From Planctomycetia bacterium (GTDB lineage Bacteria; Planctomycetota; Phycisphaerae; Phycisphaerales; SM1A02), in the NCBI GenBank assembly GCA_005776885.1, contig SXOD01000055.1, positions 1-34,188 on the forward strand: a stretch of DNA of 34,188 nt, read 5' to 3'. Of the stretch, positions 9,754 to 16,502 are shown piece after piece. The notes beneath the pieces were generated by a model. The model did no database searches, was not told the DNA's origin, and saw only the letters and a program-made list of their open reading frames with translations. Within the stretch, counting starts at the first letter, position 1, and each line of letters starts with the position of its first letter. The translations under genes and the position numbers were made by a program.

Positions 9754-10701
9754 CTACCGCGAAGCGGACTCCATCGTTCCGCACTCCTCCAGCACCGAAA
9801 CGACGTCCCGGACGACCCAACTCATGTTTTCCATCGCTGTCTCCGTCCTCGACGCCAGGTGTGGGGCGAGGTGCGCGTTGGGAAGGGCCAGGACAGGGTT
9901 GTCGACCGTGAACGGTTCCGGGTCATGGACATCCAGGAGCGCTTGCGCCCCGGGGTTGGCCTGCAGGTACTCCGCCAGCGCGGCGTGGTCGATGACCATC
10001 CCACGGCTGGTGTTGATCAGGATCGCGTCGGGTCGAAGGTGTGCGAGCAGAGCAGCCGAGACCGCATGGCGGTTGCCGGGCCGGCCGTCGACGTGAATGG
10101 TGAGGACATCCGCCTCGGCGAAGAGCACCTCCGCGCTGACGGGCCGCGCACCGAATCGAGCCTCCGGCGGGATGTCCAGCACATCGTGGTAGAGGACCTC
10201 AAATCCGATGGCACCAGCCACCTGCGCGACGCGCTTGCCGATCCGTCCCAGGCCGAGGATCCCCAGGACCAGTTCATCCATTTGCCAGAGCCCGACGACG
10301 TCCGACCGTATCTCGCCCCACGTCTCTGGAGCGACGGGCTGGTCCAGGAAGACGCGCGGCCGAAGGCTGTCGCAAAGGAGGCAGAGCACGTACTCCACGA
10401 CCGCCTGCGTGTTGGCGTCGGGTGTGCTCCGGACTTCCACTCCCCTCGCCGCCGCGGCCTCCAGGTCGATGTTGTCCAAGCCCACTCCCGCGCGCCCGAC
10501 CACTCGGAGGGCCGGCAGTCGATCCAGAAGGGCTCCGTCGACTCGCGTGTAGGTCCTGACCACCAGGGCGCTGGCCAGTGCTGCCGCCTCCGCAAACGGC
10601 ACGTCCAAAGGTGACGCGCGGACGACCTCGCACCTTGCCGCCAGCCACTCGTCGGCAGCGTCTGCCAAGGGTTCCGTGACGATCGCGATGGGTCGAGCCA
10701 T
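9754..10701 (-). CDS. D-isomer-specific 2-hydroxyacid dehydrogenase (phosphoglycerate dehydrogenase-like)
   Basis: A 315-residue NAD-dependent dehydrogenase. The substrate-binding GRAGVGLDNIDL, the dinucleotide fold GILGLGRIGKRVA, the Arg motif INTSRG, the acidic motif LLDVHDPEP and the catalytic-His region LAPHLASRT are visible. It lacks the C-terminal ACT domain of long SerA enzymes, as many short forms do. Its position directly upstream of enolase favours 3-phosphoglycerate as substrate (first step of serine synthesis), but other 2-hydroxyacids are possible. One oddity: the usual HxPLTxxT segment reads IHVDGRPGNRHAV, with the PLT changed. ATG 10701 is preceded by TAGCCT ending 9 nt upstream. 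Confidence 0.85.
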   Translation of the reverse strand: MARPIAIVTEPLADAADEWLAARCEVVRASPLDVPFAEAAALASALVVRTYTRVDGALLDRLPALRVVGRAGVGLDNIDLEAAAARGVEVRSTPDANTQAVVEYVLCLLCDSLRPRVFLDQPVAPETWGEIRSDVVGLWQMDELVLGILGLGRIGKRVAQVAGAIGFEVLYHDVLDIPPEARFGARPVSAEVLFAEADVLTIHVDGRPGNRHAVSAALLAHLRPDAILINTSRGMVIDHAALAEYLQANPGAQALLDVHDPEPFTVDNPVLALPNAHLAPHLASRTETAMENMSWVVRDVVSVLEECGTMESASR

Positions 10702-10710
10702 GCCGGATTG

Positions 10711-10716
10711 AGGCTA
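10711..10716 (-). promoter_or_regulatory. candidate -10 element for the dehydrogenase-enolase operon
   Basis: TAGCCT on the minus strand ends 9 nt before ATG 10701, the same spacing as at the ALDH, nuoD and EEP genes. Confidence 0.35.
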
Positions 10717-10810
10717 CCAACCGAAGTTCGATGCCCTCGGAATTGGAATGGAGGGGGGCGAGGCGAGAAAGCAGGGAAGTTTGGTGGTTTTTGCTTGCCT
10801 TTCGACGGCT

Positions 10811-10828
10811 GGAACATAGGTTCCTAGG
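10811..10828 (+). promoter_or_regulatory. palindrome overlapping a candidate -10 upstream of the secreted protease
   Basis: GGAAC-ATAG-GTTCC (10811-10824) is a perfect 5-4-5 inverted repeat of the GAAC-N4-GTTC type used by Gram-positive LexA. It contains TAGGTT (10817-10822), which ends 6 nt before an in-frame GTG at 10829; TTGCCT at 10795-10800 lies 16 nt upstream as a weak -35. It could be an operator. The 190-nt gap 10702-10891 otherwise holds only a purine-rich run near 10741-10790. Confidence 0.35.
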
Positions 10829-10891
10829 GTGTGTTGCCCGGCTCGGCCGGACGACCAGTTCGCTGTTGACTCCCAAGATTGGATCGAACGA

Positions 10892-12466
10892 ATGAGCCTT
10901 GATCGTCGGAACACCGCATCGTCGACCCGTGCCCTTGGTTTGGCGTGCGGCTGCGTGGCGCTGGCCACCGCGACAATGGTGGTCAGCGCGGACGAGATTG
11001 GCTACGCCGACCTGATCGCTCGACTTGGCGTTGACAACATCCCCATCGGTGCGGCGGTTCGCGTGGCCCAGGTCGAGGCACTCTCGGGCACGGCCTACGG
11101 CCCGGCCGTGGGTGACGCCGAGTTCGCGGGCGTCGCGTTTGTCGAGATGAGCGGCGCGGCCGGCAACAGCGGGCACGCGACGACGGTGGCCAAGAATTTC
11201 TATGGGTCGACCTTGAGCGTGGCACCAGGGATCGCGCAGGTCCACCTCTACGAGGCGAACGCATTCATCCAGTCGGGATACCTTCGCGTGGGCTCTGGTT
11301 CCGCCCTGCTTCCGCTCGTTGCCCCGACCGGCGTGAAGGTCTTCAACAACTCGTGGATCGGCTCGACGGGGCAGACGGTCTACGACAATGACGCCTTGCG
11401 TCGCGGGGACTTTGCAATGAACCGCGACGGCACGCTCTTCTGCAATGGCGAGAACAATGGCACCGGCAGCCCGATGCAGCCCATGATGAGCGAGGGCTAC
11501 CACGGCCTCGCGGTGGGCCGGCTGGACGGCCAGCACAGTGCCGGCGTGACGCCAGCCACTCGCGACGGTGGCGGGCGGATGAAGCCCGAGATCGTGGCGC
11601 CCGGCTCGGCGACGAGCTACTCCACGCCACTGGTGGCGTCGTGCGCGGCACTCCTCTTCGACGTTGCGCTGACCGATCCCGACTTGGTGGGCAACGTGGA
11701 CGCGCGACGGCCCGCCGTGATCAAGGCAGCCCTGCTGGCCGGCGCCCGGCATCGCGACGGCTGGACCAACAATCCTTCGACCTCAGGCGCGACCCGAGGG
11801 CAGACCAGCACGCCGCTTGACCCCGTGTATGGGGTCGACGTGGTGAACATCGACCGAGCACACCTCATCCTGACGGGAGGGGAGGTCAACGCCATGACCA
11901 CCGTCCCGGCGGTCGCCACGACGGAGGGCCCGGCGTGGGGATTCCCGGTGTCGACCAACTCCACGAACTACTTCCGCTTTCACGTCGATGAGGTGGCCGA
12001 CGAGGTGAGCATCGCGGCGACCTGGCACCGGATCGTGCCGACGACGTTGGGCGTGCCCAGCGTGGCGAACTACGACCTCTTCCTCCACGGCGTGTCCGGG
12101 ACCACGATCGTCCCGCTGGCCGGCGACGCAGGGACCAGTTTCTTTGCCAGCGGCAACGTCGTGAGCCAGAGCGCGGTGGACAACGTCGAGCACCTCCACG
12201 TCCGGGGCCTCCAGCCGGGGGACTATGTGATCGAGCTGCGCAAGCAGGGGAGCACCAGCTCTCCGGCCGTGGCCATCTCATGGCTCATTCCCGCCTACTC
12301 GGCACCCGCATTGCCCGGTGACACCAACGGCGACGGTCGGGTGGACGGCGTGGACCTGGCGGCGGTCCTGAGCGCGTGGGGACTTGCGGTCCCCGCCGCT
12401 GACTTCGACCAGAACGGGATCGTTGACGGCGCGGACCTTGCTGCGGTGCTGGGCAACTGGACCTGA
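10892..12466 (+). CDS. secreted subtilase-like protein with dockerin-type tail
   Basis: A 524-residue exported protein. The signal peptide runs to about A33 (MVVSA then DE). The middle resembles an S8 serine peptidase: RVAQVEAL where the catalytic Asp normally sits (Glu 62 instead), GHATTVAKNFYG with His 95, FNNSW as the oxyanion Asn region near 152-153, and KPEIVAPGSATSYSTPLVAS with Ser 242. A beta-rich domain follows. The last 49 residues hold two EF-hand/dockerin-like repeats, GDTNGDGRVDGVDLAAVLSAWG (truncated here) and DFDQNGIVDGADLAAVLGNW, a surface-protein tail frequent in Phycisphaerae-type planctomycetes. An in-frame GTG at 10829 would add 21 residues before the signal peptide; ATG 10892 gives a normal signal peptide, so I use it, though the promoter spacing fits 10829. 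Protease activity is uncertain because of the Asp-to-Glu change. Confidence 0.8.
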   Translation: MSLDRRNTASSTRALGLACGCVALATATMVVSADEIGYADLIARLGVDNIPIGAAVRVAQVEALSGTAYGPAVGDAEFAGVAFVEMSGAAGNSGHATTVAKNFYGSTLSVAPGIAQVHLYEANAFIQSGYLRVGSGSALLPLVAPTGVKVFNNSWIGSTGQTVYDNDALRRGDFAMNRDGTLFCNGENNGTGSPMQPMMSEGYHGLAVGRLDGQHSAGVTPATRDGGGRMKPEIVAPGSATSYSTPLVASCAALLFDVALTDPDLVGNVDARRPAVIKAALLAGARHRDGWTNNPSTSGATRGQTSTPLDPVYGVDVVNIDRAHLILTGGEVNAMTTVPAVATTEGPAWGFPVSTNSTNYFRFHVDEVADEVSIAATWHRIVPTTLGVPSVANYDLFLHGVSGTTIVPLAGDAGTSFFASGNVVSQSAVDNVEHLHVRGLQPGDYVIELRKQGSTSSPAVAISWLIPAYSAPALPGDTNGDGRVDGVDLAAVLSAWGLAVPAADFDQNGIVDGADLAAVLGNWT

Positions 12467-12513
12467 CGATCCCCCATCGTCTCCGCTGGCTCGCGCCGCG
12501 TGGGAAGTGGCAG

Positions 12514-12519
12514 TAGAGT
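12514..12519 (+). promoter_or_regulatory. candidate -10 element for the ABC permease
   Basis: TAGAGT ends exactly 6 nt before the GTG at 12526, which supports that rare start codon and predicts a leaderless message. Confidence 0.4.
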
Positions 12520-12525
12520 GAGTTC

Positions 12526-14298
12526 GTGCGCGGACGACGAGACGCTTTCCAGCTTTGGTCGTTGGTCGCGCTGCTGGGGGCCACGCTGCTGCTCCCCATA
12601 TGGCTGACGGTGCAGGGGGCCTTCACCAACGACGCCGGACACTTTTCCTTGACCTCCATCGCGGGAGTGCTGAGCGATCCGTACCTCCAGCAAGGACTTC
12701 GGTCCAGCCTCGGCATTGCACTCGGGACCACGCTGTTGGCCATCGTGCTGGCCGTCCCGCTCGCGGTGCTTGCCGCCCGGGCGCAGTTCCCGGGGAAGAA
12801 GCTCTTCGGCGCCATCGTGCTGGTCCCGATGATCCTGCCGCCATTTGTCGGGGCGATCGGGTTCCGGCACCTGCTGGACCGGGGCGGGGCGCTGGATGCG
12901 CTGTGTGCCTCGCTCGGCCTCCCCAGCTACGACTTCTTCGGTGATGGCGGGCTGGGCGGCATCATCCTCGTCGAAGCCCTCCACCTCTACCCGATCATCT
13001 ACCTCAATGTCCTCGCGGCGCTGGCCAACGTGGATCCCGCCCTGGACGAAGCGGCGCGGGGCGTGGGCGTCCCGGCCTGGAAGCGATTCGCCCGTGTGAC
13101 CCTGCCGCTCTCCCGGCCGGGGCTGTTTGCCGGGGCCACGCTCGTCTTCGTGTGGAGCTTCACCGAGCTTGGCACGCCGCTCATGTTCGAGTACCGGGCC
13201 GTCACCCCGGTCCAGATCTTCGATGGCCTGAAGGCGGTGCAGACGTCTCGTGAGCCATTCGCCCTCACGGTCGTGATGCTCACGATGTCCGTCGTGATCT
13301 ACGTCTTCGGCAAGACGCTCTTCGGCAGGCCCCTCCCGGCCAGTGCGGTGAAGGCGAGCATCCGGGGCGAAGACGTCACGCTCCGGTCGTGGCGAGGGTG
13401 GGGCGCCACCGCACTCTTCACCATCGTGACCGCCGCGGCCGTCCTTCCCCACATCGGTGTCATCCTGGCCAGCATCGGCGTCGCCGGTTCCTGGCACGAG
13501 TCGATCATCCCGGCGCAGTTCACCGGCAGGTACTTTGGCGACGCGATGGGCCACCAGCTCACGGTCGGCGCGATGCGCAACAGCATCGGGCTCTCGCTGG
13601 CCGCGGTCACGGTCGACATCGTGCTCGGCGTCTTCATCGCGCGGGTCCTGGTCCGGGGCAAGGCGTTCGGTCGGCCGCTCCTGGACGGGCTGAGCATGCT
13701 GCCGCTGGCCGTGCCGGGCCTCGTGATGGCGTTCGGGTTCGTGGCGCTCAGCCTGGCGTGGCCGTTCGGGGGCTTGATGCCCTCCTGGCTGGCCGCGATC
13801 CTTCCCTCGGGGCTGGCCGACTCGCTGCGGCAGGCGCCCCTGGCGTCGGTGGGGACGATCATGGGGGCCGAGCCCAATCCGTTCCCATTCCTGGCGATTG
13901 CCTACGCCGTCCGCCGCCTGCCGTACGTCGTGCGCGCGGCGAGCGCCGGCCTGGAGCAGACGCCCGAGGCGCTCGAGGAGGCTGCCGCCATGACCGGGGC
14001 GAGCCGATGGTTCACCATGCGTCGTGTGGTCGCGCCGTTGGTCGCCGCGAATCTCATCGCCGGTGGGATGCTGGCCTTTGCCTTCAGCATGCTGGAGGTC
14101 TCCGACAGCCTCATCCTTGCGCAGCGCGAGCCGGATTTCCCGGTGACCAAGGCGATCTATTCACTGCACGAGCGGCTCGGCGACGGGGACTCGATCGCCA
14201 GCGCGCTGGGGGTGTGGGCCATGGCCCTCCTCGCCGCGACGCTGATCGGCGCCAGCCTCATCATGGGCAAGCGTCTTGGGGCCGTCTTCCGGGGCTGA
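12526..14298 (+). CDS. two-domain ABC transporter permease, iron(III)/thiamine type
   Basis: A 590-residue inner-membrane permease made of two fused binding-protein-dependent transport domains, as in FbpB and ThiP. Each half has its own EAA loop, which contacts the ATPase: DEAARGVGVPAWKRFARVTLPL near residue 175 (first residues given) and EEAAAMTGASRWF near 484. About twelve hydrophobic segments are visible, starting with FQLWSLVALLGATLLLPIW. The fused layout favours ferric iron import, but the substrate cannot be fixed from the permease alone. No solute-binding protein or ATPase gene lies next to it, so its partners must be elsewhere. The start is GTG 12526, with TAGAGT 6 nt upstream. The gene ends 56 nt before nuoD. 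Confidence 0.87.
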   Translation: MRGRRDAFQLWSLVALLGATLLLPIWLTVQGAFTNDAGHFSLTSIAGVLSDPYLQQGLRSSLGIALGTTLLAIVLAVPLAVLAARAQFPGKKLFGAIVLVPMILPPFVGAIGFRHLLDRGGALDALCASLGLPSYDFFGDGGLGGIILVEALHLYPIIYLNVLAALANVDPALDEAARGVGVPAWKRFARVTLPLSRPGLFAGATLVFVWSFTELGTPLMFEYRAVTPVQIFDGLKAVQTSREPFALTVVMLTMSVVIYVFGKTLFGRPLPASAVKASIRGEDVTLRSWRGWGATALFTIVTAAAVLPHIGVILASIGVAGSWHESIIPAQFTGRYFGDAMGHQLTVGAMRNSIGLSLAAVTVDIVLGVFIARVLVRGKAFGRPLLDGLSMLPLAVPGLVMAFGFVALSLAWPFGGLMPSWLAAILPSGLADSLRQAPLASVGTIMGAEPNPFPFLAIAYAVRRLPYVVRAASAGLEQTPEALEEAAAMTGASRWFTMRRVVAPLVAANLIAGGMLAFAFSMLEVSDSLILAQREPDFPVTKAIYSLHERLGDGDSIASALGVWAMALLAATLIGASLIMGKRLGAVFRG

Positions 14299-14339
14299 CG
14301 GGAGCTCGACGGATGCGCTGATCCGTGGTCCGAGAACCC

Positions 14340-14345
14340 TATACT
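14340..14345 (+). promoter_or_regulatory. candidate -10 element for the nuoD operon
   Basis: TATACT (five of six matches to TATAAT) ends 9 nt before ATG 14355; CTGATC at 14318-14323 is a weak -35 with a 16-nt spacer. The mRNA would have a leader of only a few bases. Confidence 0.5.
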
Positions 14346-14354
14346 CCGCGCCCC

Positions 14355-15644
14355 ATGCCCTTCGACCTGCAGCCCGCCGAGGCCTTCGACCTCGATGTCG
14401 AGACGACGGAGTACCTCGATCATCGGCCGAAGAGCCCCGACCGGTGGCTCCTCAACTTTGGCCCCCAGCACCCGGCGACCCACACGACGCTGCGGATCGT
14501 CCTGGAACTGGATGGCGAGCGCATTGTCCGGGCGGTCCCGCACATCGGATACCTGCACTCCGGTTTCGAGAAGCTGGGCGAGCACCACGACTTCAACCAG
14601 TATGTCTGCACGATCAGCCGGATGGACTACTCGTCCCCGATCTTGTGCGACATTGCGTTCCACTCGGCCGTTGAGAAGCTCCTCGGCGTCGACGTGACCC
14701 CCCGGTGCCGTGTCATCCGCACGATCCTGACGGAGCTGGGCCGGATCCAGAGCCACCTCCTGTGCGTCGGCGCCGCGGCGCTGGACCTGGGCGCGTTCAC
14801 GGGATTCCTCTACGGCTTCAACGAGCGCGAATTCATCTACGACATCATCGAGTATGTCTCGGGGCAGCGATTCCACCCGGACTGGTCCCGGGTCGGCGGC
14901 GCATGGCGCGACCTCTCCGATGACGAGGTCTTCCGCCGGATGCTGCGGGAGTTCATCGACGTCCGCATGGCGAAGTGCCTGAAGGACCTCGAGACGCTGC
15001 TCAACCGGAACCGGATCTTCGTGGATCGACTCACGGGCGTGGGGGTGATCAGCCGCGAGGACGCGATCGCCTGGAGCCTCTCCGGCCCCATGGCCCGCGC
15101 GTCGGGCGTGAAGCGCGACATCCGCAAGTCGGAACCCTACCTCTGCTTTGCCGACAACTGGGATGGCGAAGGTGCCGAGGCCGTGTCGTTCAACGTGCCG
15201 ATCGCCACCACCGGCGACTGCTTCGCGCGGTACCTGGTGCGCGTGGAGGAGCTCAAGCAGTCGATCAAGATCATCGACCAGCTGCTGGACCGGATTCCCG
15301 CCGGCCCGATTGACTCCCTCGCGGATGGCAAGGTGCGCCTGCCGGGCAAGAACGACGTGTACGGATCCATCGAGGGAGTCATCCAGCAGTTTGAGCTGGT
15401 GATGCCCAATCGCGGCTTTGACGCCCCCATCGGCGAGATCTACTACGCGCAGGAAAGCGGGAGCGGCGAGCTGGGCTACTTCATCGTGGCCGATGGCAGC
15501 AAGCACGCCTGGCGCGTCCGCACCCGGCCTCCAATGTTCGTGAACTACGCCGTGATGCCCAAGCTCGTCGAAGGCCACCAGCTGGCCGACATGGTGGCCA
15601 TCATCGGTTCGATCAACATCATCGCGGGTGAGCTGGACCGCTGA
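14355..15644 (+). CDS. nuoD: NADH-quinone oxidoreductase subunit D
   Basis: The 429-residue 49-kDa-type subunit of complex I, located at the junction of the peripheral arm and the membrane where quinone is reduced. Visible landmarks are NFGPQHPATHTTLRIVLELDGE, HIGYLHSGFEKLGE, TISRMDYSSP, LTELGRIQSHLL, LTGVGVISREDA, and the C-terminal ELGYFIVADGSKHAWRVR with MPKLVEGHQLADMVAIIGSINIIAGELDR (ends with the typical D-R). ATG 14355 is chosen because it starts the conserved part and follows TATACT. It begins a run nuoD, nuoE, small gene, nuoF; nuoA-C and G-N are not in the window, so the complex is encoded at more than one place. Confidence 0.96.
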   Translation: MPFDLQPAEAFDLDVETTEYLDHRPKSPDRWLLNFGPQHPATHTTLRIVLELDGERIVRAVPHIGYLHSGFEKLGEHHDFNQYVCTISRMDYSSPILCDIAFHSAVEKLLGVDVTPRCRVIRTILTELGRIQSHLLCVGAAALDLGAFTGFLYGFNEREFIYDIIEYVSGQRFHPDWSRVGGAWRDLSDDEVFRRMLREFIDVRMAKCLKDLETLLNRNRIFVDRLTGVGVISREDAIAWSLSGPMARASGVKRDIRKSEPYLCFADNWDGEGAEAVSFNVPIATTGDCFARYLVRVEELKQSIKIIDQLLDRIPAGPIDSLADGKVRLPGKNDVYGSIEGVIQQFELVMPNRGFDAPIGEIYYAQESGSGELGYFIVADGSKHAWRVRTRPPMFVNYAVMPKLVEGHQLADMVAIIGSINIIAGELDR

Positions 15645-15684
15645 ACGCCGCCCGGCCGACGCCACACCAAAGCACGACCTCCCC

Positions 15685-16290
15685 ATGTCCTGGAAGACCA
15701 AGCCCAGCGCGACCGCAGCCATCCCCACGAGGGCGGAGCCCTACCTGGACGACGCCACGAAGGCTCGCTACGAACGCGACATCCTGCCGAAGTACCCATT
15801 CCGGGAGGGGGCCATGCTCCCGATCCTCCATGACTTGCAGGATCGATACCGGCACATCCCCACACAGGCCATGGTGGAACTCGCCGCGTTCCTCAAGGTC
15901 ACGCCGGCGGAGGTGATGGACACCGTCTCCTTCTACGAGGAGTTCAGCCGGGAGCCGCGCGGGAAGGTGGTGATCTCGGTGTGCCAGAGCTTCGTGTGCG
16001 AGGCGTGCGACAGCCGCCCGATCGCCCAGGAGCTGAAGGCGCTGCTGGGCATCGACGAGCACGAGACGACCCCGTGCGGCACGTTCACGCTGCTCCCGCT
16101 GGAGTGCCTCGGGTCCTGCGACACCGCCCCGGTCGCGCTCTTCGGCGAGACGCTGCACGAAAACCTGACCGTGGATCGGGTGCGTGCCCTCGTGGACGAG
16201 GCCAAGGCCAAGGCCGGCGCAGGAGCGGGCGGCAACGGCTGTTGCGGCGGCGGATGCGGCGTGCGCGGCAACAACGGGGGCGGCCACTGA
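15685..16290 (+). CDS. nuoE: NADH-quinone oxidoreductase subunit E (2Fe-2S)
   Basis: The 201-residue 24-kDa-type subunit that carries the N1a 2Fe-2S centre in the NADH-oxidising module. The thioredoxin-like fold has the four cluster ligands Cys 100, Cys 105, Cys 141 and Cys 145 (C-x4-C and C-x3-C in VCQSFVC and LECLGSC). The N-terminal part has MLPILHDLQDRYRHIP and EVMDTVSFYEEF. An odd feature is the tail of about 25 residues that is rich in Gly with three Cys (GCCGGGCG), absent from ordinary NuoE; it may bind metal or be flexible. ATG 15685 is 40 nt after nuoD; no clear ribosome site is visible. The stop overlaps the next start as TGATG. Confidence 0.94.
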   Translation: MSWKTKPSATAAIPTRAEPYLDDATKARYERDILPKYPFREGAMLPILHDLQDRYRHIPTQAMVELAAFLKVTPAEVMDTVSFYEEFSREPRGKVVISVCQSFVCEACDSRPIAQELKALLGIDEHETTPCGTFTLLPLECLGSCDTAPVALFGETLHENLTVDRVRALVDEAKAKAGAGAGGNGCCGGGCGVRGNNGGGH

Positions 16291-16502
16291 TGGCCGATGA
16301 CGCCCCGCTCGCGCGGCAGGTCGGCCGATTCTTCGGCGAGATCTGGCGCGGCGTGCAGGCGAGCCCCCAGCTGGAAGACCGTGCGCGTGTCGAGGTGCGC
16401 CGCACGGTGGAGGAAGTGGATGTCGAGGACCTCACGCTCCGCAGGACGACGATCGACGAAGTGGAACTCAAGAAGCCATGCGACTCCCTGAACCAGCCCT
16501 GA
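16290..16502 (+). CDS. 70-residue unknown protein between nuoE and nuoF
   Basis: A small gene embedded in the complex I run. It starts at ATG 16290 within the nuoE stop (TGATG) and ends at the TGA 16500-16502, 25 nt inside nuoF, whose start lies at 16478. The protein reads MADDAPLARQVGRFFGEIWR, then a charged middle with RVEVRRTVEEVDVEDLTLRR and ends KKPCDSLNQP. It has no membrane segment, and its strand-like charged middle suggests a small soluble partner. The tight overlaps at both ends suggest that it is really translated and made in step with NuoE and NuoF. I do not recognise its family; an assembly factor or extra subunit is a guess from position. Confidence 0.75.
   Translation: MADDAPLARQVGRFFGEIWRGVQASPQLEDRARVEVRRTVEEVDVEDLTLRRTTIDEVELKKPCDSLNQP

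Noticed and set aside
10829-10891. GTG 10829 as the start of the secreted protease
   Set aside because: It fits the promoter spacing but would put 21 residues before a normal signal peptide; left open but not used.
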